From contig NZ_JAKZLF010000023.1 of NCBI RefSeq assembly GCF_022808855.1, positions 5,632 to 69,631 on the forward strand: a stretch of 64,000 nt of DNA, given 5' to 3'. The notes beneath the pieces are model-generated. The model was not told where the DNA came from and searched no databases. It saw only the letters and a list, made by a program, of their open reading frames with translations. The position numbers and the translations under genes are program-made. This DNA is from Anaeromyxobacter soli (GTDB taxonomy: Bacteria; Myxococcota; Myxococcia; Myxococcales; Anaeromyxobacteraceae). Positions within the stretch are counted from its first letter, which is position 1. The number at the start of each line of letters is the position of its first letter. Positions 9,335-18,138 of the stretch are shown piece after piece.

Positions 9335-9913
9335 TCAGTCGATGAGGCCCCGCGCCCGCGCGAGCCGCGCGAGCCGCTCCTTCAGCCGCTCGAACTTCTT
9401 CCGGAGCGTCGCGACGCTCCTCGGGTCGGCGTCTCCCAGCTGCACGAGCGACACCTCCTCCCACGGGAGCTGCTGATCCACCCGCAGCACGAGGAGCGAC
9501 TGCTCCTCGGGGGAGAGCGCCTCGCGGAGCGCCTCGAGCGAGCGGAGCTGTCCCTCGAGGCGGGGCTCCGTCGTGTGGAGCTCGGCGGCGAGCGCCGAGG
9601 CCTCCCCCGTCTCGAGCCGCCGGCCGTGCCGCCGGTAGCTGTCGTTCCGGACGCGGAGGGCGGCGTGCCAGGCCACCCGGTAACACCAGCTTCGCAGGGG
9701 GGCCTCGAAGCGAAACTCCGGGAGCCCGCGCCAGAGGTCCTCGGCGAACACCGAGAACGCGTCGCGCGCGTCGTCCTCGTCCCGGATGATCGAGCGGAGA
9801 TAGCGCAGGACGTGCGGCCCCAGCTCGCGCAGGACCTCGGTGGCGGCCCCCCGCACGTCGTCCGCGGCGAGCAGTTCCCGCGTCCTCTGCTCCAGCCGTC
9901 CCCCGGGTCCCAC
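9335..9913 (-). CDS. ECF-like RNA polymerase sigma factor
   Basis: A 192-residue sigma-70-family protein with only regions 2 and 4. Region 2 is near residues 30-100: RSIIRDEDDARDAFSVFAEDLW looks like region 2.2, and SWCYRVAWHAALRVRN like 2.3/2.4. Region 4 is near 120-175, with LSPEEQSLLVLRVDQ followed by a helix-turn-helix in which GDADPRSVATLRKKFERL is the likely recognition part. No anti-sigma factor gene is adjacent. The start is GTG at 9913. It follows the ATP-grasp gene on the same strand after 85 bases that include a small hairpin (9966-9982), so it may be transcribed separately. Its target promoters cannot be told from sequence. Confidence 0.75.
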   Translation of the reverse strand: MGPGGRLEQRTRELLAADDVRGAATEVLRELGPHVLRYLRSIIRDEDDARDAFSVFAEDLWRGLPEFRFEAPLRSWCYRVAWHAALRVRNDSYRRHGRRLETGEASALAAELHTTEPRLEGQLRSLEALREALSPEEQSLLVLRVDQQLPWEEVSLVQLGDADPRSVATLRKKFERLKERLARLARARGLID

Positions 9914-9965
9914 GCACCGTCGAGGATATGATGGCTGCCGTGCAGAGGAATCCGTGATGTCCCCG

Positions 9966-9982
9966 GCGCCCCGTCGGGGCGC
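9966..9982 (-). terminator. Hairpin after ATP-grasp gene
   Basis: GCGCCCC and GGGGCGC pair as a 7-bp stem with a 3-base loop, 16 bases downstream of the ATP-grasp stop on the minus strand. There is no T-run, so termination is uncertain. Confidence 0.3.
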
Positions 9983-9998
9983 ACGGACCGCCGGGCGC

Positions 9999-11273
9999 TC
10001 AGACGGTCGGCAGGGGCGCGCGGATGTCGAGCTCCAGCCGGCGATGCCCCTCGCGCAGCGCCGCCTCCACCGCGGCCGGCGACTCGGCCTTGGCGAAGAG
10101 GAAGCCCAGGTACGCCTCGCCCTCGGGCAACGGCACCACCTCGCGCCCCACCTCGGCCGTCACGACGAGGTCGACGACGTCCGGCACCGCCCTCGCCGCC
10201 TCCAGGCCGCGCACGGCGTGGAGGATCCCGCGCCGGGGGATGGGGATCATCATCACGCCCGAGGCGCGCTGCTCGCGCCGGATCGACTGGAGCGGCAGCC
10301 CCACCGCGTGGGCGACGAGGACCTCCTCGAGCGTCAGCCCGGCCCCGAAGCGGAGCGTGCGCGAGCAGAGCCCGCCGATCGAGCGCGCCGCGATCTCGAG
10401 GACCACCGGGCCGGCCGGGGAGAGCCGCAGCTCCGCGTGCACCGGGCCCTCGCGGAGCCCGAGCGCCCGCGCTCCGTCCGCGACGACCCGCTCCACCTCG
10501 CGCTGGAGCGCGGCCGGGTGACGCGACGGCGTGACGTACAGGGTCTCCTCGAAGTACGGGCCGTCGAGCGGATCCGGCTTGTCGAAGAGCGCGAGCACCT
10601 CGAGCGTCCCGCCGCGCAGGAGCCCCTCGAGCGCGACCTCCGCGCCGGGGACGAACGCCTCCACGAGCACCTCGTGCGCCTCGTCCTCGCCGCGCGGGCG
10701 CCGCTCCGCCTTCGTGTCGCGCAGGAGCCGTGCGATCCGCCGCCAGGCCGCCACGAACCCGGCCGCATCGTCGGCGCGGATGACCCCGCGACTCGCCGAG
10801 AAGATGAGCGGCTTCAGGACGCACGGGTACGGGCTCGACCGCGCCGCCGCCTCCGGATCACCGTCGAGGTCGTGCAGGGCGAACTCCGGCACGGGTACGC
10901 CCGCCGCCCTGAGCGCCGCTCGCATCGCGTGCTTGTTCGCCGCCCGCCGCGCGGCCTCCGGCGGGTTGTGGGGCAGCCCGAGCCGCTCCGCCGCCAGCGC
11001 GGCGATGACGGCGGTGGGATCGCTCGCCGGCACGATCCCGCGGATCGGCCGCCGCGCCGCCGCCTCGACGATCTGCTCGGCCGCCCGCTCCGGCCGGCGG
11101 TAATCGAGCGGGATGAGATCCGGCTGGGCGCCGAAGGCGTCCTCGATCCGGTGGCACAGATCGCTTCCGACGACGAGCGGCACGCCCAGCCGGCGCGCGG
11201 CGGCCTGGAAGTCGTCGAGCCGGTAGCTCGTGGTGGGCACCAGGAGGAGGAGCTCGCCCGCGGGGGTCTTCAT
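9999..11273 (-). CDS. ATP-grasp protein, L-amino-acid-ligase-like
   Basis: A 424-residue ATP-grasp enzyme. A Rossmann-like preATP-grasp domain (LLLLVPTTSYRLDDFQAAAR) covers about residues 1-100. The ATP-grasp fold follows, with NKHAMRAALRAAGVPVPEF near 115, PCVLKPLIFSASRGV near 150 as the ATP-binding lysine/loop region, a VEAFVPGAEVALEG strand near 205, and VVLEIAARSIGG near 285 carrying the Mg-binding Glu. The C-terminal about 100 residues (MIPIPRRGILHAVRG, then LPEGEAYLGFLFAKAES) resemble the C-terminal domain of L-amino acid ligases such as those making dipeptides or carnosine. This predicts ATP-driven joining of an amino acid to an amine or amino acid. The substrates are unknown. It lies downstream of the aromatic amino acid decarboxylase gene on the same strand. 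Confidence 0.75.
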   Translation of the reverse strand: MKTPAGELLLLVPTTSYRLDDFQAAARRLGVPLVVGSDLCHRIEDAFGAQPDLIPLDYRRPERAAEQIVEAAARRPIRGIVPASDPTAVIAALAAERLGLPHNPPEAARRAANKHAMRAALRAAGVPVPEFALHDLDGDPEAAARSSPYPCVLKPLIFSASRGVIRADDAAGFVAAWRRIARLLRDTKAERRPRGEDEAHEVLVEAFVPGAEVALEGLLRGGTLEVLALFDKPDPLDGPYFEETLYVTPSRHPAALQREVERVVADGARALGLREGPVHAELRLSPAGPVVLEIAARSIGGLCSRTLRFGAGLTLEEVLVAHAVGLPLQSIRREQRASGVMMIPIPRRGILHAVRGLEAARAVPDVVDLVVTAEVGREVVPLPEGEAYLGFLFAKAESPAAVEAALREGHRRLELDIRAPLPTV

Positions 11274-11391
11274 CGCGCGGAGTTATGCGACGGAGCGGGG
11301 CGGCGGGCAACCGGGAGAGGTGGTCCGGGTCGAGGTCGAGGTCGAGGTGCGAGTTTGCCCTCGGCCCTCGCTGCCGCCGTTCGGCTCGCCC

Positions 11392-12810
11392 TCAGCGCCT
11401 CCCCGCCGCCTCCCTCAGCTCCGCCCACACCCGCTCGACGTCGGCGCGCTCCGTGCCGGTCGCGCCGATCGACACGCGGATCATCTGCTTTCCCTTGAGC
11501 ACGCTCGGCGTCACGTACGCGCGGCCACCGTCGTTCACCCGCCGCGCGATCCCCAGGTTGTGCTCGGCGAGCGCCCGCTCGTCCAGGGCGCCTCCGGGGA
11601 CGTGGCGCAGGCACAGGGTCTGGAGCGGCACGGGCGCGAGCCGCTCCCAGCCGGTCGTGGCGTCCACCTGCTCCTTCAGCCACTGCGCGTTCGCGAGGTC
11701 GCGGCGGATGCGGGCCTGCATCGCGATGACGCCCTCGTCCACGAGGTGGAACCAGCCCTTGAGCGCGCGGAACCGGCGGCCGAGCGGGATGCCCCAGTCG
11801 CGGAAGTTGTTCACCACCGCGTCGTGCGCGGTCCGGAGGTACGACGGGTTCGTGCTCATGACGCGCACGAGGTGCTGCGGGTCGCGCACGAAGTAGGCGC
11901 TGAAGTCGAAGCCGATCCCCATCCACTTGTGCGGGTTGAACACGATCGAGTCCGCGCGCTCCACGCCCGCCCACATCCAGCGGCACTCCGGCAGCACCAT
12001 CGCCGTGCCCGCGAGCGCGGCGTCCACGTGCAGCCACATCCCGTGGCGCGCGGCGAGGTCGGCCATCCCGGCCACCGGGTCGAGCGCGGTCGTGGACGTC
12101 GTGCCGGTCGCGGCCACGAGGGCGCACGGCCTGTTCCCCCTCGCGAGGTCCTCCGCGATGGCGCGCTCGAGGAGATCGAGCCGGAGCGCGTGCGCGTCGT
12201 CCGTCCCGACGAGCCGCAGGTGCGCCTTGCCGAAGCCGGCGAGCAGCGCCGCCTTCTCGATCGAGCTGTGCGCCTGGTCCGAGGCGTAGACGACGAGCGG
12301 CGCCGCTCCGGCCTGGAGGCCCGCCCCGTTCTGCGAGAAGCCGCTCGCCCGCTCCCGGGCGCAGAGGAGCGCCGTGAGCGTGGAGGTGGAGGCGGTGTCC
12401 TGCACGACGCCGACGAGCTCGGGCGGGAGCCCGATCATCCGGCGGATCCAGCCCATCACGACCTCCTCCACCTCGGTCGCCGCGGGAGAGGTCTGCCAGC
12501 TCATCCCCTGCGCGCCGAGGCCGGCCGCGACGAGATCGCCGAGGACGGAGGCGAGGCTCGTGTTCGAGGGGAAGTAGGCGAAGAAGGCGGGGTGATTCCA
12601 GTGAGTGATGCCGGGGAGGATGGCGTCGTCGAGCGCGGCGATCGCCTCGGCCAGCCGGCCACCTTCCGCGGGCGGCTCCGCCGGGAAGCGCGCGCGGATG
12701 GCGCCGGGCGCGACGGGGCTCATGACGGGCAGGGACGGCAGCCGTTCGCGGTAGTCGGCGACCCAGTCGACGAGCGCGTGGCCGAGCTTGCGGAACTCTT
12801 CGGGGGTCAT
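11392..12810 (-). CDS. PLP-dependent aromatic-L-amino-acid decarboxylase family protein
   Basis: A 472-residue group II pyridoxal-phosphate decarboxylase, the usual length of aromatic amino acid (DOPA, tyrosine, tryptophan) decarboxylases. Visible landmarks are GITHWNHPAFFAYFPSN near residue 70, the phosphate-binding TASTSTLTAL near 130, HVDAALAGTA near 265 (Asp contacting the PLP ring nitrogen) and NPHKWMG, with the Schiff-base lysine at residue 295. The ATG at 12810 begins the family N-terminus (MTPEEFRKLGHALVDWVADY); the frame upstream of it is a chance extension. It should release CO2 from an aromatic amino acid to give an amine. It lies 118 bases upstream of the ATP-grasp ligase, which may consume the product. 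It is divergent from the epimerase at 12931. Confidence 0.85.
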   Translation of the reverse strand: MTPEEFRKLGHALVDWVADYRERLPSLPVMSPVAPGAIRARFPAEPPAEGGRLAEAIAALDDAILPGITHWNHPAFFAYFPSNTSLASVLGDLVAAGLGAQGMSWQTSPAATEVEEVVMGWIRRMIGLPPELVGVVQDTASTSTLTALLCARERASGFSQNGAGLQAGAAPLVVYASDQAHSSIEKAALLAGFGKAHLRLVGTDDAHALRLDLLERAIAEDLARGNRPCALVAATGTTSTTALDPVAGMADLAARHGMWLHVDAALAGTAMVLPECRWMWAGVERADSIVFNPHKWMGIGFDFSAYFVRDPQHLVRVMSTNPSYLRTAHDAVVNNFRDWGIPLGRRFRALKGWFHLVDEGVIAMQARIRRDLANAQWLKEQVDATTGWERLAPVPLQTLCLRHVPGGALDERALAEHNLGIARRVNDGGRAYVTPSVLKGKQMIRVSIGATGTERADVERVWAELREAAGRR

Positions 12811-12930
12811 GACCCCGAGTCTGCCCGATCGCGGGCGCCTCCGCGACGGCCGGGGGCGCTCCTCGGACGCGCAGTTTCCTTGACGCGAGCCCGCGGGCGG
12901 GGGCAGGTACGGGCGCGGAGGGACTGAAGC

Positions 12931-13932
12931 GTGGACGTCCTCGTCATCGGCGGCAACCGGTTCGTCGGCTGGCTCCTCGGCTTCCGCCTCCTCGCGGCGG
13001 GCCATCAGGTCACCCTCCTCAACCGCGGCCGCCTGGCGGATCCGTTCGGCGGGCGCGTGGACCGGATCGTCGCGGACCGCACCTCGCGCGATCTCGGCCG
13101 CCTCCTCCAGGGCCGCCGCTTCGACGCGGTCGTGGATCTCGCCGCGTTCACCGGCGAGGACGGCCGGCGCGCTACGGAGCTGTTCCGCGACTGCGGCCAC
13201 TACGTCATGGTCTCGACGGGCCAGGTCTACCTCGTGCGCGAGGGGGCGCCCGCGCCCGCGCGCGAGGAGGACTACGACGGGCCGGTGATGGCGCGCCCGG
13301 CGGACCCGGCCGACCTCGCCGACTGGGACTACGGCCTCGGCAAGCGCGCCTGCGAGGACGCGCTCGTCGCGGCGAGCGCGTTCCCCGCGACGCGCGTGCG
13401 CATCCCGATGGTGAACGGCGAGCGCGACTACCACCGCCGGATGGAGTCGTACCTGTGGCGGCTCGTGGACGGCGGCCCGGTCATCCTGCCCGACGGCGGC
13501 GAGCACCGCGTCCGCCACGTCTACGGCGGCGAGGTGGCGCGCTTCCTCGTGGAGCTCCTCGGCCGCAAGGAGACCTTCGGGAAGGCCTACAACGTGGCGC
13601 AGCAGGAGACGCCCACGCTCGCCGAGCTCATGGCGCTCCTCCGCCACCACCTCGGCAGCGCCGCGGACGTGGTCGCGATCCCGTCGGAGCGAATCCGGGC
13701 CGCCGGCCTCGACCCGCTGCGGGTCTCGCCCTTCAGCGGCCGCTGGATGTCGTTCGTCGACCCGAGCCGCGCCTGGAACGAGCTCGGCTTCCGCCACGAG
13801 CCGCTCGAGATCTACCTCGGGAAGATCGTGGCGAGCTTCCTCTCCCACCCGCCGTCGGACAGGCCCGAGGGCTACTCGCGGCGCGACGTGGAGAGAGCGC
13901 TGGCCGCGCCCGGCGTCGGCCCCACCGCCTGA
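12931..13932 (+). CDS. NAD-dependent epimerase/dehydratase family protein
   Basis: A 333-residue extended SDR protein. The Rossmann motif is at the very N-terminus (VIGGNRFVGWLL, a GxxGxxG variant), followed by VVDLAAF near residue 70. A serine/threonine at STGQVYL (near 97) precedes the region where a YxxxK catalytic pair is expected; WDYGLGKRACED near 133 supplies Y and K. This resembles the CSP41-like branch of the family rather than a typical UDP-sugar epimerase. GTG at 12931 is the start. It is alone on the plus strand and divergent from the decarboxylase across 120 bases. The substrate is unknown. Confidence 0.8.
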   Translation: MDVLVIGGNRFVGWLLGFRLLAAGHQVTLLNRGRLADPFGGRVDRIVADRTSRDLGRLLQGRRFDAVVDLAAFTGEDGRRATELFRDCGHYVMVSTGQVYLVREGAPAPAREEDYDGPVMARPADPADLADWDYGLGKRACEDALVAASAFPATRVRIPMVNGERDYHRRMESYLWRLVDGGPVILPDGGEHRVRHVYGGEVARFLVELLGRKETFGKAYNVAQQETPTLAELMALLRHHLGSAADVVAIPSERIRAAGLDPLRVSPFSGRWMSFVDPSRAWNELGFRHEPLEIYLGKIVASFLSHPPSDRPEGYSRRDVERALAAPGVGPTA

Positions 13933-13971
13933 CGCGCTCGAGTCCGCCCCTCGCGGGAGGGTCGGGCGGCG

Positions 13972-15216
13972 TCAGCCGGCCTGGCCCGCGGAGCGCTCGC
14001 CGGCCTGCGCGCGCGTCACGGCGCGGTGCCGCAGGATTCCCAGGCCGCCCGTCGCGACCTGACGCGCGCCGCCGCCCGCGCGCGCGACGGAGCGCGCCAG
14101 GCCGGGCCGCTCGGCCGCGACACGCCGGTAGAGCCGCTCGTGCTCGGCCACCATCCGCTCCACGGACAGCGCCTCCTCCACGAACCGCCGCCCCGCCTCG
14201 CCGAACGCGCTGGCACGGGCGGGCTCCGCGAGCACCTGCAGCATCGACGCCGCGAGCGCCGCGGGCGCACCCACCGGCACCACGAGCCCGCGCTCGCCGT
14301 GCCGGACGAGCTCCGCGTTCCCGCCGGCGTCGGTGACCACCATCGGCAGCCCCGCCGCCATCCCCTCGATCACCGCGTTCGAGAGCCCCTCCTGCGCGGA
14401 CGACAGGACGCCGAGGGTCGCGCGGGCGAGCACGGCCGGGACGTCGGGGCGCCGGCCGAGGAAGAAGGCGTGACCGTCGAGCCCGAGCCGCGACGCGAGC
14501 GTCATGAGCCCGTCCACGCGGTCGCCCTCGCCCACGAGGAACGCGGCCAGGTCCGGGCGCTCGCGGCGCGCGATGGCGAGCGCCTCGAGGAAGTCCTCCT
14601 GCCGCTTCACCTCGTGGCGCATGTTCGCGACGATCACGGCGACCGGGCGGCCGCGCACGTCCGGCAAGGGCAGCGCGAGCCGCGCGGCGCGCGCCGCGTC
14701 GAACGCGTCGAGGTCGATCCCGTTCCGGACGAGCGAGACGCGGTCGGGCGGCACGCGCTCGTCGCCGATCACGAGGTCGAAGATCGCGCCGCAGTTCACG
14801 ATCACCGCGTCGGCCGCGTGCGACAGCCCCGCGAGGACCGCGCGCTGCGCGGGGCTCTGGAGGTGGCCCAGGTCGAGCCGGCCGACGATCACGCCCGCGC
14901 CGGCGAGCCGCGCCGCGGGCACCGCGACGAACGCCGAGTAGAAGTCGTGGGCGTGGACGACCTGCACCCCGTCACGCCGGAACGCCCGCGCGAGCTCTCC
15001 GACCGCCCGGAGGGCCCTGCGGCTCGCGAGCGAGCCGCCGAGCGGATGCCCCTCCGGCGTGAGGCCGAGCCCCTGCACTCGCGGGAGGAGCGGTCCGCGG
15101 AGCTCGAGGGCGTGCACCGAGAGGCGATGCCTCTTCATGAGGCCCCGCACCAGCTCGAGCAGCTGCACCTCGCCGCCGCCGATGTCGAACGAGTTGATGA
15201 TCTCAGCGATTCGCAA
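13972..15216 (-). CDS. Glycosyltransferase family 4
   Basis: A 414-residue GT-B glycosyltransferase. The acceptor-side domain begins INSFDIGGGEVQLLELVRGL, and VVHAHDFYSAFVAVPAARL lies near residue 105. The donor-binding domain carries SLVRNGIDLDAFD near 162 and SSAQEGLSNAVIEGMAAGLP near 277, the nucleotide-sugar E-x7-E region typical of GT4. The start is TTG at 15216, supported by GAGGGGGA 8 bases upstream and by homology starting at once; no ATG or GTG fits better. It is divergent from the next GT4 gene across 112 bases, which hold a CATGT-N8-ACATG inverted repeat. The sugar and acceptor are unknown. Confidence 0.88.
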   Translation of the reverse strand: MRIAEIINSFDIGGGEVQLLELVRGLMKRHRLSVHALELRGPLLPRVQGLGLTPEGHPLGGSLASRRALRAVGELARAFRRDGVQVVHAHDFYSAFVAVPAARLAGAGVIVGRLDLGHLQSPAQRAVLAGLSHAADAVIVNCGAIFDLVIGDERVPPDRVSLVRNGIDLDAFDAARAARLALPLPDVRGRPVAVIVANMRHEVKRQEDFLEALAIARRERPDLAAFLVGEGDRVDGLMTLASRLGLDGHAFFLGRRPDVPAVLARATLGVLSSAQEGLSNAVIEGMAAGLPMVVTDAGGNAELVRHGERGLVVPVGAPAALAASMLQVLAEPARASAFGEAGRRFVEEALSVERMVAEHERLYRRVAAERPGLARSVARAGGGARQVATGGLGILRHRAVTRAQAGERSAGQAG

Positions 15217-15328
15217 CGGCGGTCCCCCTCACGGATGAATTCTCGGCACGCGATCCACGGCCTGCCCTTCCCGAAGATGGTCCTTCCTTTCGCGGCGTCA
15301 GCAGCCGAGCGTTCATGTCGGCAGACAC

Positions 15329-16567
15329 ATGCTCCGTGGAGAAGTCTACGCATCCCTGGAGGGGGAGGCCCCGTCGAGCGCGACCGCAGCGCCGCGGCCG
15401 GCGCCGCGCGTCGCGATCCTGACGAGCCTTTACCCTCCGTCCGTCGGCGGCATCCAGAGCCACACCTTCTCCCTCGCGCGGGCGCTCGCCGCGAGGGGCG
15501 CCGAGGTCCACGTCGTCACGCGGCGCTCGCCCGGTTGCCCGGCGCACGCCGTGGAGGGCCGCCTGCACGTCCACCGCGTCGGGGCGCCACCGGGAGCGCC
15601 GGGGCCGCTCGCGACCCTGGCCTACGTGGCCGCCGCGGCGCGCCGCGTCGCCTCGCTGCGGCCGCGCGTCGACGTCGTCCACGCGCACCAGCTCCTCTCG
15701 CCCTCCTCCGCCGCGCTCCTCCTCTCGGCGCTCACCGGTACGCCCATCCTCCTGAACCCCCACGCGTGCGGGGCCATCGGCGACGTGGGCGTCCTCTCCG
15801 CGACCGCGCTCGGCCGGCTGCGGCTCCGCGCGACCGTCGCGCGCGCCGACGCCTTCGTGGCGATCAGCGGCCCGATCCACGCGGAGCTCCGCGCGGCCGG
15901 CGTGCCGCCCGAGCGCATCCTCTCGATCCCGAACGGCGTGGACCTCGAGCGCTTCCGGCCCGCCGCGGCGGAGGAGCGCGCCGCGCTGCGCCGCGCGCTC
16001 GGGCTCCCCGCTGGACCGCTCGTCGTGTACGCCGGCCGGCTCTCCCCGGAGAAGGGCGTGGACGTGCTCGCCCGGGCGTGGCCGCGGGTCGTCGCGCGGC
16101 TGCCCGAGGCGCGGCTCTGGATGCTGGGCGACGGCGCCGAGCGCGCGCGCCTCGAGGAGCTCGCGCGGCGCGAGGGGGTGGAGACCTCGCTCGCGCTCCC
16201 GGGCCCTGTCGCCGACGTCGCGCCTTTCCTCCGCGCCGCCGACGCGGCGGTGCTGCCCTCGCGCACGGAGGGGATGCCGGTCGCGCTCCTCGAGGCGATG
16301 GCGTGCGCCGTTCCGGTCGTGGCCACCGCGGTGGGCGGGTCCGCGGAGGTGCTGCGCGACGGGGTGACCGGGCGGCTCGTGCCGCCGGAGCGTCCCGGGG
16401 CGCTCGCGGACGCGCTCGTGGAGGCGCTCCGCGATCCGGCAGCGCAGGAGCGCGCGCGCGCCGCCCGCGAGGAGGTCGCCGCCCGCTACGGGCTCGACCA
16501 CGTCGCGGAGGTCTTCCTGGAGGTCTACTCGCGGCTTCGCCGGGATCCGGCCGCCGCCGGGGGATGA
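15329..16567 (+). CDS. Glycosyltransferase family 4
   Basis: A 412-residue GT-B enzyme. The N-terminal domain has PPSVGGIQSHTFSLARAL near residue 35, the usual GG-x-x acceptor loop, and VVHAHQLLSPSSAA near 115. The C-terminal domain has SIPNGVDLERF near 192, VVYAGRLSPEKGVDVL near 230 and PSRTEGMPVALLEAMACAVP near 308, the GT4 donor site. ATG 15329 is the start, though about 25 residues of low-complexity sequence precede the fold. Its stop overlaps the start of the next glycosyltransferase by 4 bases (ATGA), so the two are co-translated and may act in sequence on one glycan. Confidence 0.9.
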   Translation: MLRGEVYASLEGEAPSSATAAPRPAPRVAILTSLYPPSVGGIQSHTFSLARALAARGAEVHVVTRRSPGCPAHAVEGRLHVHRVGAPPGAPGPLATLAYVAAAARRVASLRPRVDVVHAHQLLSPSSAALLLSALTGTPILLNPHACGAIGDVGVLSATALGRLRLRATVARADAFVAISGPIHAELRAAGVPPERILSIPNGVDLERFRPAAAEERAALRRALGLPAGPLVVYAGRLSPEKGVDVLARAWPRVVARLPEARLWMLGDGAERARLEELARREGVETSLALPGPVADVAPFLRAADAAVLPSRTEGMPVALLEAMACAVPVVATAVGGSAEVLRDGVTGRLVPPERPGALADALVEALRDPAAQERARAAREEVAARYGLDHVAEVFLEVYSRLRRDPAAAGG

Positions 16568-17946
16568 GAGAGCGGATGCCCCACACCGAGCCGAAGCCGC
16601 GGCGCCGCGGGCGCGTCGCGTACCTGATGTCCTGGTTCCCGGCGCCGACCGAGACCTTCATCCTGCACGAGATGCTCGAGCTCCGCCGCCGGGGGCTCGA
16701 GATCGACGTCTACCCGCTCCTCGGCGCCGCGCCCGGGCCCATGCACCCCGGCGCGGACGGGATGCTCGCGCACACGCGCTACCACCGCGGCCTCTCGCGT
16801 GAGGTCGCGGCGGCGCAGCTCCACTGGCTGCGCCGGAAGCCCCGCGCCTACCTGCGCGCCTGGGCGCGCGCGATCCGCGGCAACCTGCGCTCGCCGGGCT
16901 TCCTCGCCCGCGCCCTCGTGGTCGTGCCCCGCGCGGCGTTCATCGCGCGGGAGGTCGAGGCGGGCGGCCACGCGCACGTGCACGCCCACTGGGCGACGCA
17001 CCCCGCGCTCGCGGCGCTCGTCGTGAAGGAGCTCACCGGGACGGGCTACAGCTTCACCGCCCACGCGCACGACCTCTACCTCGACCGCGCGATGCTGGAG
17101 GAGAAGGTCCGGGAGGCGCGCTTCGTCGTCACGATCTCCGAGTACAACCGCGCGCTCCTGCGCGAGCTGTACGGCGAGGAGGCCGCCGCCAAGACCTCCA
17201 TCGTGCGCTGCGGCGTCGATCCCGCCCGCTTCCAGCCGCGCGCGCAGCCCGCGCGCCGGGGGCCGGCCGTCATCGCCTGCGTCGCGGGCCTGCGCGACTA
17301 CAAGGGCCACCGGCACCTCGTGGACGCCTGCGCGCTCCTGCGCGAGCGCCGCGTCGCCTTCCGCTGCGTCCTCGTCGGCGACGGGCCCGAGCGCGCCGCC
17401 CTCGAGAGGCAGATCGCGGCGCTGAAGCTCGGGGAGGTCGAGCTCCTCGGCGGGCAGCCGCAGGACCAGGTGCGCGCGCTCCTCGCCTCGGCGGACGTGC
17501 TCGTGCACCCGAGCGTCGTCACCGCGGCCGGGATGATGGACGGGATCCCGGTGGCGCTCATGGAGGCGATGGCCGCCGGCTGCCCCGTCGTCTCGACGCG
17601 GGTCTCCGGCATCCCCGAGCTCGTCCGCGACGGGAAGACGGGCCTCGTGGTCGAGCCGGGCGACGCCGCGGCGCTCGCGGACGCGATCGAGCGGCTCGTC
17701 GGGGACCCGACCCTCGCGCGCAAGCTGGGGCTCGCCGGGCGCCGCGCGGTGCTCCGCGAGTTCACGCTCGCGCGGAACGGCGAGCGGCTCCTCCGCCTGT
17801 TCGCGCCGTTCGTCGGGGGCGCCGCGGCGCGGCGGCCGAGGAAGACCGTCCCGCGTCCCGCCGAGCCGAACGAGCCGATCTCCCTCGCCCGTCCCGCCGT
17901 CCGGGCGGAAGCGGGCGCCCCGCGCACCGTCACGCCCGGCGCCTAG
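16564..17946 (+). CDS. Glycosyltransferase family 4
   Basis: A 460-residue GT-B enzyme. The N-terminus RGRVAYLMSWFPAPTETFI is typical of GT4 proteins of the exopolysaccharide/colanic acid type (WcaL-like). HVHAHWATHPALAAL lies near residue 140, FTAHAHDLYLD near 163, and the donor domain has IVRCGVDPARF near 215 and MDGIPVALMEAMAAGCP near 323. The last about 40 residues are a low-complexity Pro/Arg/Ala tail. ATG 16564 overlaps the stop of the upstream glycosyltransferase. The reading frame is open far upstream, but nothing before this ATG resembles a protein. Confidence 0.9.
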   Translation: MRERMPHTEPKPRRRGRVAYLMSWFPAPTETFILHEMLELRRRGLEIDVYPLLGAAPGPMHPGADGMLAHTRYHRGLSREVAAAQLHWLRRKPRAYLRAWARAIRGNLRSPGFLARALVVVPRAAFIAREVEAGGHAHVHAHWATHPALAALVVKELTGTGYSFTAHAHDLYLDRAMLEEKVREARFVVTISEYNRALLRELYGEEAAAKTSIVRCGVDPARFQPRAQPARRGPAVIACVAGLRDYKGHRHLVDACALLRERRVAFRCVLVGDGPERAALERQIAALKLGEVELLGGQPQDQVRALLASADVLVHPSVVTAAGMMDGIPVALMEAMAAGCPVVSTRVSGIPELVRDGKTGLVVEPGDAAALADAIERLVGDPTLARKLGLAGRRAVLREFTLARNGERLLRLFAPFVGGAAARRPRKTVPRPAEPNEPISLARPAVRAEAGAPRTVTPGA

Positions 17947-18138
17947 GGCGTGGCGCGCTGCGGCGCGGGGATGCCGCGCGGCGTCGTGGGAAGGGCCGGC
18001 ACCGGCTCGGCCAGAGCCGCCTTTCCGGCACGCCTGCGCCCGCCAGGGACGAGCCCGCGGGAGCGAGGTCGCTCGACCACGCGTGCGCCTCCACGGCCCG
18101 TAACGGGGCTCTAACGCGGCGGGGCAGCCCATCGGAGG

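Noticed and set aside
13972-17946. Glycosyltransferase cluster as a mobile island
   Set aside because: GC content and codon style match the surroundings and there are no transposase, integrase or flanking repeats; tRNA-Ala is over 1.5 kb away without an attachment-site duplication that I can see.
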